In this document: one piece after another, positions 53,182-62,102 of the stretch
Layout: the number at the start of each line of letters is the position of its first letter
Position numbering within the stretch: the stretch's first letter is position 1
Source: Peristeroidobacter soli
Lineage (GTDB): Bacteria; Pseudomonadota; Gammaproteobacteria; Steroidobacterales; Steroidobacteraceae
DNA length: 64,000 bases
Assembly (NCBI RefSeq): GCF_004138485.1
Contig: NZ_RYEV01000010.1
Span: forward strand, 124,001 to 188,000
Direction: 5' to 3'
Translations under genes and position numbers: made by a program
The notes under the pieces: model-generated
The model's database searches: none
What the model saw: the letters and a program-made list of their open reading frames with translations, nothing else
Told to the model about the DNA's origin: nothing

Positions 53182-56100
53182 TGCGCAGGGTTTCCAGCAC
53201 GTTCATGTAGCGCTTGAGGTCGAAGTTGGCCACCAGCGCCTGCAGGCGGGCAGTAAACGCTTTGCTCGCGGGATCATCCGCCTCGATCTGGCGCAGCTTC
53301 GCCTGAATGCCACGCACGTGTCCGATGCGGCCGAGCTGATACAGATCGTTGATGTGATGTCGCGACTGCAGTGACAGTTCACAGGCTGCGCCAACCTCCT
53401 CTTCGGCCTCGCCATCAGCCTGGTAGGTCCATTGCACGCCGAGCAGCGTGCCGAAGCACTCCAGCAGCAGGCGCATATCGACGGGCTTCATCACGAAGCC
53501 ATCGTGCGTGTAGTCGATGCCCCCGGGGCTGTACTCGTGGGCATTGGCCGACACCATGACGATCTTCATCGATCGCAACGAGGCCGTTTCGCGCAGCTGC
53601 TTCGCGACCTCCCATCCCGACAGATCCGGCATCGAGATATCGATCATGGCGAGCGATGGCCGCTGTTCGATGGCTGCGGCGAGACCCGCTCTGCCATTCG
53701 ACGCCGTGACAATATCGAACCGCAACGGCTGCAGCAGTCGCTGGACCATGTCGAGATGCGCCGGATCATCGTCGATGAGCAGCAGCTTCAAACGCGGTCC
53801 CTCGTAGCCCGCGATGTGTCCAGGCACGGTGGATTGATGAACGGCGTGCATGGCCTCGGACAACAGCATCCGCACGGTGAACGTGGTGCCCTCGCCCAGC
53901 GTGCTTCGCGCGAGCAGCTCACCACCCATGATCTGCGTCAGCAGCTTGGTGATCGTGAGCCCGAGGCCAATGCCCGGAATCGCGCGCACGGTCGGCGTCT
54001 CGCCACGCTCGAAGGGGCGAAACACACGCTCGAGATCGGCCTCGGCGATCCCCACGCCGGTATCGGAGATCTCGAACTCGGCAACCTGATTTCGATAGCG
54101 CACCACCAGACTCGCCTGCCCCCGCTCGGTGTACTTGATCGCATTCGAGAGCAGATTGATCAGAATCTGCCGCAGCCGCTTCTGATCGGTATGGACATGC
54201 GCCGGCAGGTGCGGCGGGCGCTGGTAGCGAAACTCGATGCCACGATCGGCCGCCTGCAGCCGGAACATATCGACGATCTGATCCAGAAACTCCACCAGCT
54301 GCACCTTGTCACGGGTGAGTCGCAGCATTCCGTTTTCGATCCGGGAGATGTCGAGCAGGCCATCGATCAGATTGGTGAGATGCTCGGCGCTGCGACGGAT
54401 CACACGTGCCGCGTTGTCGGTCGGCCCCGCGGTGCCCCGCTCGAGCAACTGCGCATAGCCGAAGATCGCATTCAGCGGCGAGCGGATCTCGTGACTGATG
54501 CCGACGATGTATCGGGTCTTGGCGACGTTGGCGGCTTCGGCGACTTCCTTGGCCTTCTGAAGCGCGGCGTCGGTGCGCTTGTGAGCTTCGATCTCATCCA
54601 TGAGCATCGCGGTCTGCCGCTGCGACTCCGCCTCCGCGCTGCGCCGGCTTTCGTGCGCCAGCACGATCAGCCATGCGGCCACGCCGGTCAGCATGAACAG
54701 GCTCACGAACACCAGCCACAGCGAAGTACCGATCGCCTCGCGATCCGCGCTCGCGACGCCGCTGTACTGATGATAAATGAGGGACAGCAGCAGCCCGATG
54801 GCGAGATTGAATACCAGTAGCAGCCCGAAGAAATGTCCGGCGCGCGTGTTCAGCGCCAGTGCGACGCGCTTGGGCAGGATGCTCGCAAAGAAGCCGTACA
54901 GCTGATCAGTGAAGCGGCTGTCGGTCTTGCACAGATCGTGACAGCGCGCCTCCAGCGTACAGCACAGCGAACAGATCGGGCCGGAATATGCCGGGCACAT
55001 CGCCATGTCGTTGCGCCCGAACACGTTCTCGCAGATCGTGCAGCGAATCTCCGGCTCGTCAGGCAATCCTTCGGGTTGACGCGCCAGGTAGTAGCGGCCC
55101 TTGGTGCCCCACGCAATCAGGGGGGCCGCGACGAAGGCCACCACCAGCGCGACCAGCGGCGAGAGAATCTGGGGCAGCTGGCCGAACATGCCGAGAAACG
55201 CACAGCTCGATGCGACGATCGACAGCAGCAGCGCGCCCACGCCGACGGGATTGATGTCGTAGAGATGAGCGCGCTTGAACTCGATGTACGGCGGGCTGTA
55301 GCCCAGCGGCTTGTTGATGACCAGATCGGCGGTCAAGGCACCGATCCAGCCGGCGGCAAAATTGGCATAGATGACCAGAATGCTTTCGATGGCATTGAAG
55401 ATGCCGGTCTCCATCAGCAACAACGCCAGCAGCACGTTGAAGACCAGCCACACGACCCGGCCCGGATGGCTGTGAGTCAGGCGCGAGAAAAAGTTCGACC
55501 ACGCAATCGAACCCGCATAGGCATTGGTCACGTTGATCTTCAGCTGACAGACGATGACGAACAGTCCGGTCAGCACCAGCGCGACGGTCGGCGACTGGAA
55601 CGTCTCGCGAAACGCGAGAAAGTACATGCCGGTGGGCTCATCGGCCTGCGCCGGTGCGACGCCATGGCGAATGGCGAGGAACGCGAGCAACGAGCCCGCG
55701 AGCAGCTTGAACCCGCCCATGAACACCCATCCCGGCCCCGACGCGATCAGCGCGGTCCACCACGCCACGCGGTTGCGTCGATCGCGGTTCGGCAGGAACC
55801 GCAGATAGTCCACCTGTTCGCCGATCTGTGGCAGCAGCGACAACAGCATGGAGAGCGCCATCCCGAACAACAGCAGGTCCACCGAGCCATCGGCGGAGCC
55901 GTGCGTGCCGGGATAGCCCGTCCAGGCTTCAACCTCGGCGGGACTGCGCCAGGCGATGTAGACGATGGGCAGAAACTGCAGCACCAGCCACACCGGCTGG
56001 GTCGCCAGCTGCATCTTGCTGATCAGGCTGAATCCATAGATGGCGATGGGAATCACGATCAGCGAGCTGATCAGATGTCCCAGGGCGAGCGGAATGCCGA

Positions 56101-56530
56101 ACAGCATCTGTAACGCGAGCGACATGATGCTCGCTTCGATCGCGAACAGCAGGAACGTGAAAGATGCGTAGATCAGCGAGGTGATCGTCGAGCCCATGTA
56201 GCCGAAGCCCGCGCCGCGCGTGAGCAGATCGATGTCCACGCCATAACGGGCCGCGTAGGAGCAGATCGGCAGTCCGATGAGAAACATCAGCACGCAGAAC
56301 GCCACGACCGCCCAGGCCGTATTGGGAAAGCCATAAGCGATCGTGAGCGCGCCGCCGATTGCCTCGCAGGCCAGAAACGCGATCGGACCGAACGCGGTAT
56401 TGCCGACGCGGAACGCGGACTTGCGCGCGCGATCTGCCGTGTAGCGCAGCGCATAGTCCTCGAGCGTCTGACTCGCCACCCATTGATTGTATTGACGGCG
56501 CTCGCGAACGATCCGTTGTCGTGCAGCCAT
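53168..56530 (-). CDS. NCS1-type permease fused to hybrid histidine kinase
   Basis: 1120 residues from ATG 56530 (frame open to 56653). The first ~480 residues form a full 12-TM nucleobase:cation symporter-1 module (AFRVGNTAFGPIAFLACEAI; LTRGAGFGYMGSTITSL; KINVTNAYAGSIAWSNFFSR; GWIGALTADLVINKPLGYSP). Next is a compact Cys-rich segment, about residues 493-535, with CTIC, CPAY, CSLCC, CHDLC spacing as in a zinc ribbon. Two further TM helices and a coiled coil precede HisKA (YIVGISHEIRSPLNAIF, His680), HATPase (DTGVGIAEADLE, GIGLGLTITK) and a receiver with Asp964 (LAMIDISMPDLSG). An HPt-like helical tail (RHHINDLYQLGRIG) ends it. NCS1 members move uracil, allantoin, hydantoin and cytosine. The next genes are the response regulator and, divergently, the urea transporter, so it may sense a urea-related nitrogen compound. 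Confidence 0.93.
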   Translation of the reverse strand: MAARQRIVRERRQYNQWVASQTLEDYALRYTADRARKSAFRVGNTAFGPIAFLACEAIGGALTIAYGFPNTAWAVVAFCVLMFLIGLPICSYAARYGVDIDLLTRGAGFGYMGSTITSLIYASFTFLLFAIEASIMSLALQMLFGIPLALGHLISSLIVIPIAIYGFSLISKMQLATQPVWLVLQFLPIVYIAWRSPAEVEAWTGYPGTHGSADGSVDLLLFGMALSMLLSLLPQIGEQVDYLRFLPNRDRRNRVAWWTALIASGPGWVFMGGFKLLAGSLLAFLAIRHGVAPAQADEPTGMYFLAFRETFQSPTVALVLTGLFVIVCQLKINVTNAYAGSIAWSNFFSRLTHSHPGRVVWLVFNVLLALLLMETGIFNAIESILVIYANFAAGWIGALTADLVINKPLGYSPPYIEFKRAHLYDINPVGVGALLLSIVASSCAFLGMFGQLPQILSPLVALVVAFVAAPLIAWGTKGRYYLARQPEGLPDEPEIRCTICENVFGRNDMAMCPAYSGPICSLCCTLEARCHDLCKTDSRFTDQLYGFFASILPKRVALALNTRAGHFFGLLLVFNLAIGLLLSLIYHQYSGVASADREAIGTSLWLVFVSLFMLTGVAAWLIVLAHESRRSAEAESQRQTAMLMDEIEAHKRTDAALQKAKEVAEAANVAKTRYIVGISHEIRSPLNAIFGYAQLLERGTAGPTDNAARVIRRSAEHLTNLIDGLLDISRIENGMLRLTRDKVQLVEFLDQIVDMFRLQAADRGIEFRYQRPPHLPAHVHTDQKRLRQILINLLSNAIKYTERGQASLVVRYRNQVAEFEISDTGVGIAEADLERVFRPFERGETPTVRAIPGIGLGLTITKLLTQIMGGELLARSTLGEGTTFTVRMLLSEAMHAVHQSTVPGHIAGYEGPRLKLLLIDDDPAHLDMVQRLLQPLRFDIVTASNGRAGLAAAIEQRPSLAMIDISMPDLSGWEVAKQLRETASLRSMKIVMVSANAHEYSPGGIDYTHDGFVMKPVDMRLLLECFGTLLGVQWTYQADGEAEEEVGAACELSLQSRHHINDLYQLGRIGHVRGIQAKLRQIEADDPASKAFTARLQALVANFDLKRYMNVLETLRNDDL

Positions 56531-56708
56531 TGTTTGCTGTTCTGAAATCGATTTCCCCTCGCCGCCGTACCAGCAGAAGCAAGCGATATGCCAGCGACGC
56601 TCCGCAGCTGCGATGAGTTCGCGGCGTCGGGTCGGTGCCACTTCGAGGTGCAACGCGCCTCCGCGCCTGCACAGGGTTGGATCATGCCTGGCTCACGCCG
56701 GCTGTCTC

Positions 56709-56749
56709 TACGTCAAACGCCCCAGGGGGAGCGGCACGAGTACGTCAAA
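56709..56749. promoter_or_regulatory. Paired TACGTCAAA direct repeats between regulator and porin-urt operons
   Basis: TACGTCAAA occurs at 56709-56717 and again at 56741-56749, 32 bp apart (three helical turns), in the 327-bp region between the divergent permease-kinase and porin starts. The second copy runs into TGACGCGTA, giving an imperfect palindrome. The spacing suits cooperative binding of a dimeric regulator, such as the LuxR-type response regulator encoded next door. The rest of the gap has no gene. Confidence 0.45.
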
Positions 56750-56857
56750 TGACGCGTACCCCCATCAGCCGAGCGCGCATAGCGTTGGTTGCAAGGAAGT
56801 CGACCCCCAGCCCTCTGGCCAGGGCAAACAATCAACCAACGAAGCAGGGAACCGTCC

Positions 56858-57952
56858 ATGCGACTGACATCGATCCACTACCAAACCGCTGCGAGCTTGC
56901 GTGCCGCCGCCATCGGCGCCGCGCTGACAGCGGTACCTGTGAGCAGCGCGCTCGCGGCGGAGGTGAATTTACCGCCCGTCTCCGTCGGCGCCGGGGTGCG
57001 CTCGAGCTTCACCTACACCAATCCGGATGTCGGCGAGGACATCAGCGATTTCGAGCTGAACAGCGCGCGCATCTACATCAGCGGCAAGGTGACCGAGAAC
57101 ATCAGCCTGATGTTCAACACCGACTACAACGCCGGCGGCGCGACGCCGGAATCCATGCGTGTCATCGACGCCGTCGCGCAGTTCTCGTTCTCGGATCAAT
57201 TCAACATCTGGGCCGGCCGCTTCCTGCCACCGAGCGACCGCGCCAACCTCTATGGCCCCTACTACGCCAGTCATTGGGGCGTGTACCGCGACGGCGTGCA
57301 GGATGGCTATCCCTTCGAGACCGAAGGCCGCGACGACGGCGTGATGTACTGGGGTCAGTTCGGCATCGCCAAGGTCTCCGCCGGCGCCTTCGACGTCCAG
57401 GGTCTCACCAAGGGCAGCTCGGATGTGTTGTATGCCGGACGCGTGCAACTGGATTTCTGGGATCCGGAGTCAGGGTATTACCTGAACGGTACTTACTACG
57501 GCGAGAAGGATCTGCTCGCGGTCGGTGTCGCCGCTCAGACCGCCGCGGGCGACAACGCCTACTCCGTCGACTTCCTGCTCGAGAAGAAGCTCGGCAACAG
57601 TGGCGTCGTCACGGTCGAGGCGGAGTACGCCAGGTACGACGGCCTGGGCGGTTATCCCAGCCCGCTTGCGACCGCCTATGAGTCGAGCGACGGCTACTAC
57701 CTGCTCGGCGCGTATCTGTTTCCACAGACCGTGGGCATCGGCAAGTTCCAGGTGCTGGCCAAGGTTGGCGAGTCGACCTACGACTACCAGTTCGGCAGCG
57801 ACGTGGATCAGACCACCACCGAGCTGAACCTGAACTATCTGATCAAGGACTTCAACGCGCGCGTCAGCCTGTTCTACATCGACTCCAGCTTCGATCCCAA
57901 CCTGGGGCGCGACAACACCCAGATCGGCGTCGGCCTGCAGGTCCAGCTCTAA
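56858..57952 (+). CDS. Outer-membrane porin (phosphate-selective porin O/P-like)
   Basis: 364 residues from ATG 56858. The signal peptide ends SSALAAEV. The rest is a beta-barrel of alternating strands: RSSFTYTNPDVGEDISDFEL, ARIYISGKVTENISLMFNTD, QFNIWAGRFLPPSDRANLYG, and RVQLDFWDPESGYYLNGTYY. The last strand is IGVGLQVQL with a hydrophobic C-terminus. It resembles the short porins encoded upstream of urea or short-amide ABC transporters. It is 28 nt before urtA, so the outer-membrane channel and inner-membrane transporter are one operon. Confidence 0.88.
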   Translation: MRLTSIHYQTAASLRAAAIGAALTAVPVSSALAAEVNLPPVSVGAGVRSSFTYTNPDVGEDISDFELNSARIYISGKVTENISLMFNTDYNAGGATPESMRVIDAVAQFSFSDQFNIWAGRFLPPSDRANLYGPYYASHWGVYRDGVQDGYPFETEGRDDGVMYWGQFGIAKVSAGAFDVQGLTKGSSDVLYAGRVQLDFWDPESGYYLNGTYYGEKDLLAVGVAAQTAAGDNAYSVDFLLEKKLGNSGVVTVEAEYARYDGLGGYPSPLATAYESSDGYYLLGAYLFPQTVGIGKFQVLAKVGESTYDYQFGSDVDQTTTELNLNYLIKDFNARVSLFYIDSSFDPNLGRDNTQIGVGLQVQL

Positions 57953-57980
57953 TCGCATCGCTCTCGCGGAGAAAATATTC

Positions 57981-59270
57981 ATGAACAAATTCAAAGTGGG
58001 CGGACTGGCGAGCATCGCTGCCGCCGTGGCTCTCCTGGCTGCAACGGCCGCGCAAGCCGCCGACACCATCAAAGTCGGCGTGCTTCATTCGCTGTCGGGC
58101 ACGATGGCGATCTCGGAAACCACCCTCAAGGACACCGTGCTGATGCTCATCGAGGAGCAGAACAAGAAAGGCGGCATCCTCGGCAAGAAGCTCGAAGCGG
58201 TCGTGGTCGACCCCGCCTCCAACTGGCCGCTGTTCGCCGAGAAGGCCGAGCAGTTGCTGGTGAAGGACAAAGTGTCGGTCGTGTTCGGCTGCTGGACGTC
58301 CGTCTCGCGCAAGTCGGTGCTGCCGGTGTTCGAGAAGAACAACGGCCTGCTGTTCTATCCGGTGCAGTACGAGGGCGAGGAATCCTCGAAGAATGTGTTC
58401 TACACCGGCGCCGCGCCCAATCAACAGGCCATTCCCGCGGTCGACTATCTGATGAACGACGTGGGCGTGAAACGCTGGGTGCTGGCCGGCACCGACTATG
58501 TCTATCCGCGCACCACCAACAAGATCCTCGAAGCGTACCTGAAGGCCAAGGGCGTGAAGTCCGAGGACATCATGATCAACTACACGCCCTTCGGTCATTC
58601 CGACTGGCAGCGCATCGTCGCGGACATCAAGAAATTCGGCTCAGCGGGGAAAAAGACCGGCGTGGTCTCCACCATCAACGGCGACGCCAACGTGCCTTTC
58701 TACAAGGAGCTCGGCAATCAAAAAATATCCGCCGAGGACATTCCGGTGGTGGCCTTCTCGGTCGGCGAAGAAGAGCTCTCGGGCATCGACACCAAGCCGC
58801 TGGTCGGACACCTCGCGGCCTGGAACTACTTCATGAGCGTCGACACGCCGGCCAACGCCGAGTTCATCAAGAAGTGGCGCGCCTTCATCAAGAACAACAA
58901 GCGCGTCACCAACGATCCGATGGAAGCGCACGTGATCGGTTTCAACATGTGGGTCAAGGCCGTGGAGAAGGCCAAGACCACCGACGTGAACAAGGTCATC
59001 GACACCATGGTCGGCATCGAGGTGCCGAACCTGACCGGCGGGGTCGCGAAGATGCTGCCGAATCATCACCTCACCAAGCCGGTGCTGATCGGCGAAGTGC
59101 GCGCCGACGGTCAGTTCGACACCGTGTGGCAGACCCAGGGCCTGGTACCGGGCGACGCCTGGTCGGACTTCCTGCCGGGCAGCAAGGACATCGAGGCCGA
59201 CTGGGTCACGCTCAAGTGCGGCAACTACAACACCAAGACCAAGAAGTGCTCCGGGCAGAACTACGAGTGA
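57981..59270 (+). CDS. urtA: Urea ABC transporter substrate-binding protein
   Basis: 429 residues. A Sec signal peptide ends ATAAQAADT and is followed by IKVGVLHSLSGTMAISETTL. Family segments for urea and short-chain amide binding are VVVDPASNWPLFAEKAEQLL, VFGCWTSVSRKSVLPVFEKN, NGLLFYPVQYEGEESSKNVF, and VLAGTDYVYPRTTNKILEAY. The Tyr/Trp/Asp pocket residues of UrtA/AmiC-type proteins are in these blocks. A GGAG lies before the ATG. It is periplasmic, handing urea to UrtBC. Confidence 0.96.
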   Translation: MNKFKVGGLASIAAAVALLAATAAQAADTIKVGVLHSLSGTMAISETTLKDTVLMLIEEQNKKGGILGKKLEAVVVDPASNWPLFAEKAEQLLVKDKVSVVFGCWTSVSRKSVLPVFEKNNGLLFYPVQYEGEESSKNVFYTGAAPNQQAIPAVDYLMNDVGVKRWVLAGTDYVYPRTTNKILEAYLKAKGVKSEDIMINYTPFGHSDWQRIVADIKKFGSAGKKTGVVSTINGDANVPFYKELGNQKISAEDIPVVAFSVGEEELSGIDTKPLVGHLAAWNYFMSVDTPANAEFIKKWRAFIKNNKRVTNDPMEAHVIGFNMWVKAVEKAKTTDVNKVIDTMVGIEVPNLTGGVAKMLPNHHLTKPVLIGEVRADGQFDTVWQTQGLVPGDAWSDFLPGSKDIEADWVTLKCGNYNTKTKKCSGQNYE

Positions 59271-59301
59271 CGAGTTGGCAGTGACATTCTCGAGTCGCAC
59301 G

Positions 59302-60972
59302 ATGCAGGCGGTCCCGGGCACACGTCCGGGACCGCGCTTTGTTCCCCCTTCCGGCCTGGGATGGCTGGTTCTCGTCTTGATGATGGGAATGCTCTGGCGG
59401 CCGGCGGCGGCTGCTGAAACGCCGAGCTTCGAGCAGGCGCTCAGCGGCCTCGCCACCAGCAACTTCAAGGAGAAGGAGCGCGCCGTGGGCGACGTCATCG
59501 CCGTTCGTCACGCGAACACGCGCGTCGTGTTGAACGCACTGCTCGAAGGCAATCTGTACTATCGAAAGTCCGATCGACGCGTGTTCATCGGCACCGCGCA
59601 GGACGCGAATCTGCAGCTGCAGGATCCCGTCACGCTGTCTCCGGCCGGTACGACGGAGCCGTCGGAATATTCCAAGATCACGACCAACAATCAGTTGCGC
59701 AAGACCTTGAAGAGCGCGCTGGCGAGCTTCGATCTCGCCGACGCCGACCCGCAGGTTCGCCTGGCTGCGGTGAGCGAGATGCTGCGCTCCCTGGACGCGG
59801 ATGGCGTCTCCATCCTGCGCGCTCGTGAAGGCACCGAGCCGGATGAGGCCGTTCGAGAGGCCATCCGCACCGGCCTTGCCATTGCGGATCTGGACGGCGA
59901 GGACGCTGCGATCCGGCTCGCGGCGGTCGAACACCTCAAGGGCAGCTTGAACCCAGAAGTGTTCAACCGGCTGACCGCCATCGTCACGCCGACCGACGCC
60001 GGCAGCTATGCGGAACCCGATGAGAAAGTACGCAGCGCTGCGCGGGTCGCGCTTGCCAGCATCGAGCGCTGGCGCAGCTTGTTTGGAACGCTCGAAACAT
60101 TGTTCTTCGGCATGAGCCTGGGATCGGTGCTCGTGCTCTCCGCCATCGGCCTTGCCATCACGTTCGGCGTCATGGGCGTCATCAACATGGCGCACGGCGA
60201 GCTGATGATGCTCGGCGCCTACACCACGTACGTCGTGCAGCTGCTGATGCCTCAGCACATCGGGGCGTCGGTCCTCGTGGCCATTCCTGTCGCGTTCGTC
60301 GTGGCCGGCGGCGTCGGCGTCGCGATCGAGCGCGGCATCGTCCGCTTCCTGTACGGGCGCCCGCTGGAAACATTGCTCGCGACGTTCGGCGTGAGCCTGG
60401 TGCTCCAGCAGCTCGTGCGCGACATCTTCACCGCCAACAACCGCCCCGTGGAAACACCGCAGTGGATGGCGGGATCGCTGCAAGTCAACGAGGCGCTGTC
60501 GATCACTTACAACCGTCTGTATGTCGTGCTGTTCATGGTGATCGTGTTCGTGATCCTGCAGCTGGTGCTGAAGAGGACCTCGCTGGGCCTGAAAGTCCGT
60601 GCCGTCGCTCAGAACCGCGCGATGGCGAAATCCATGGGCGTGCGCACCGAATGGGTGGACGCCCTCACCTTCGGGCTCGGCTCGGGCATCGCCGGAGTCG
60701 CGGGCGTGGCCTTGAGCCAGCTCACCAACGTCGGTCCCAATCTCGGCCAGAGCTACATCATCGACTCCTTCATGGTCGTCGTGTTCGGCGGTGTGGGCAA
60801 TCTGTGGGGCACGCTCATCGGTGGCATGTCGCTCGGCGTGGTGAATCAGGTGCTCGAACCCTACGCGGGGGCGGTGCTCGCCAAGATCCTCGTGCTGATC
60901 GCGCTGATCCTGTTCATTCAGCGACGCCCACGCGGCCTGTTTCCGCAGAAAGGCCGGGCGGCCGAGGGTTGA
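59302..60972 (+). CDS. urtB: Urea ABC transporter permease UrtB
   Basis: About 556 residues from ATG 59302; TTG 59275 and GTG 59281 are alternatives, and none has a strong ribosome-binding site. A hydrophobic leader (GLGWLVLVLMMGMLW, then AAAAE) precedes an unusual ~260-residue periplasmic domain with HEAT-like helices (DPQVRLAAVSEMLRSLDADG, DEKVRSAARVALASIERWR), a known feature of UrtB. Then the LivH-type permease: LSAIGLAITFGVMGVINMAH GE, RAVAQNRAMAKSMGVRTEWV (the EAA-like loop) and FGGVGNLWGTLIGGMSLGVV. It works with UrtC as the membrane channel. A terminator-like hairpin lies over its first codons. Confidence 0.95.
   Translation: MQAVPGTRPGPRFVPPSGLGWLVLVLMMGMLWRPAAAAETPSFEQALSGLATSNFKEKERAVGDVIAVRHANTRVVLNALLEGNLYYRKSDRRVFIGTAQDANLQLQDPVTLSPAGTTEPSEYSKITTNNQLRKTLKSALASFDLADADPQVRLAAVSEMLRSLDADGVSILRAREGTEPDEAVREAIRTGLAIADLDGEDAAIRLAAVEHLKGSLNPEVFNRLTAIVTPTDAGSYAEPDEKVRSAARVALASIERWRSLFGTLETLFFGMSLGSVLVLSAIGLAITFGVMGVINMAHGELMMLGAYTTYVVQLLMPQHIGASVLVAIPVAFVVAGGVGVAIERGIVRFLYGRPLETLLATFGVSLVLQQLVRDIFTANNRPVETPQWMAGSLQVNEALSITYNRLYVVLFMVIVFVILQLVLKRTSLGLKVRAVAQNRAMAKSMGVRTEWVDALTFGLGSGIAGVAGVALSQLTNVGPNLGQSYIIDSFMVVVFGGVGNLWGTLIGGMSLGVVNQVLEPYAGAVLAKILVLIALILFIQRRPRGLFPQKGRAAEG
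59308..59340 (+). terminator. Terminator-like hairpin at the urtA-urtB junction
   Basis: A 10-bp perfect stem (gcggtcccgg / ccgggaccgc) with an 8-nt loop, followed by GCTTTGTT. It begins 37 nt after the urtA stop and, depending on the start used, overlaps the first urtB codons. Such partial terminators or stabilising hairpins often raise the amount of binding protein over permease. Confidence 0.5.
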
Positions 60973-60974
60973 GC

Positions 60975-62102
60975 ATGCGGATATCACAGAATCCGGGGAC
61001 TGCGCTCATCGCCGGCGATCGCGGCACGCAATTGTTTCTTGCGTTGCTGCTCACCGTTGGCGTGGCCGCGCCCATCATGCATCTGGCCTTTCCCGAAGAC
61101 TCGGCGCTGCATCTGTCCACCTACACGATGACTCTGCTCGGCAAGTACATGACCTATGCCCTGCTCGCCATCGCCGTCGATCTGGTGTGGGGATACTGCG
61201 GCATCTTGAGCCTCGGACATGCGGCGTTCTTCGCGCTGGGCGGTTACGCCATGGGCATGTATCTGATGCGACAGATCGGCACACGCGGCGTCTACGGCGA
61301 TCCGGTGCTGCCGGACTTCATGGTGTTCCTGAACTGGAAAGCGCTGCCCTGGTTCTGGCACGGCTTCGACCTGTTCTGGTTCACCGCCGCCATGATCATC
61401 CTCGTGCCGGGACTGCTGGCACTGGCCTTCGGCTGGCTGGCGTTCCGCTCGCGCGTGACCGGCGTGTATCTGTCCATCATCACGCAGGCGCTGACCTATG
61501 CGCTGATGCTCGCCTTCTTCCGCAACGACATGGGCTTCGGCGGCAACAACGGTCTGACGGATTTCAAAGAAATCCTCGGTGCCGACATCAACGCCCCGGC
61601 AACGCGAGTCGCCCTGTTCGTGGCGTCGGCAATGGCACTTGGCCTCGGCTATCTTTGCTGTCGTTACCTCGTCCTGTCGCGTGCCGGGCGTGTCGTGCAG
61701 GCCATTCGGGATGCCGAAAGTCGAACGCGATTCATCGGCTATCGCGTCGAGACGTACAAATTGTGGGTGTTCGCATTCTCCGCGGTGCTCGCGGGCATCG
61801 CCGGCGCCTTGTATGTCCCTCAGGTCGGCATCATCAACCCCAGCGAATTCCAGCCGATCAATTCGATCGAGGTTGTGATCTGGGTGGCGGTAGGCGGCCG
61901 CGGCACGTTGTATGGCGCGGTGGCCGGTGCACTGATCGTCAACTACGCGAAAACCTACTTCACCGCGGCCATCCCGGAACTGTGGCTGTATGCCTTGGGT
62001 GCGATGTTCGTGATCGTCACGTTGTTTCTACCCGGAGGCGTCGTGGGACTCGCCGATCGATTCTCGCTGCGTCGACGCGACGCGCGCACGGTGACCGCAT
62101 GA
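60975..62102 (+). CDS. urtC: Urea ABC transporter permease UrtC
   Basis: 375 residues from ATG 60975, two bases after the urtB stop. About ten membrane helices of LivM type: YALLAIAVDLVWGYCGILSL, GHAAFFALGGYAMGMYLMRQ, AFRSRVTGVYLSIITQALTY, RNDMGFGGNNGLTDFKEILG, and the EAA-like RVVQAIRDAESRTRFIGYRV. It ends with a charged cytosolic tail. The open frame upstream to 60462 is inside urtB and not used. It pairs with UrtB. Confidence 0.96.
   Translation: MRISQNPGTALIAGDRGTQLFLALLLTVGVAAPIMHLAFPEDSALHLSTYTMTLLGKYMTYALLAIAVDLVWGYCGILSLGHAAFFALGGYAMGMYLMRQIGTRGVYGDPVLPDFMVFLNWKALPWFWHGFDLFWFTAAMIILVPGLLALAFGWLAFRSRVTGVYLSIITQALTYALMLAFFRNDMGFGGNNGLTDFKEILGADINAPATRVALFVASAMALGLGYLCCRYLVLSRAGRVVQAIRDAESRTRFIGYRVETYKLWVFAFSAVLAGIAGALYVPQVGIINPSEFQPINSIEVVIWVAVGGRGTLYGAVAGALIVNYAKTYFTAAIPELWLYALGAMFVIVTLFLPGGVVGLADRFSLRRRDARTVTA

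Noticed and set aside
53432-56113. Two long plus-strand frames (462 and 426 residues) opposite the permease-kinase
   Set aside because: His/Gln/Arg/Asp-rich, low-complexity translations typical of antisense frames in GC-rich genes; the minus strand has clear transporter and kinase motifs.
56757-56810. Sigma-54 (-24/-12) promoter ahead of the porin-urt operon
   Set aside because: A TTGCA occurs near 56788, but the matching GG(N10)GC -24 element is absent at correct spacing.
59212-60987. A 591-residue minus-strand frame over urtB
   Set aside because: Rich in His/Asp/Gln repeats from antisense hydrophobic codons; urtB motifs are clear on the plus strand.
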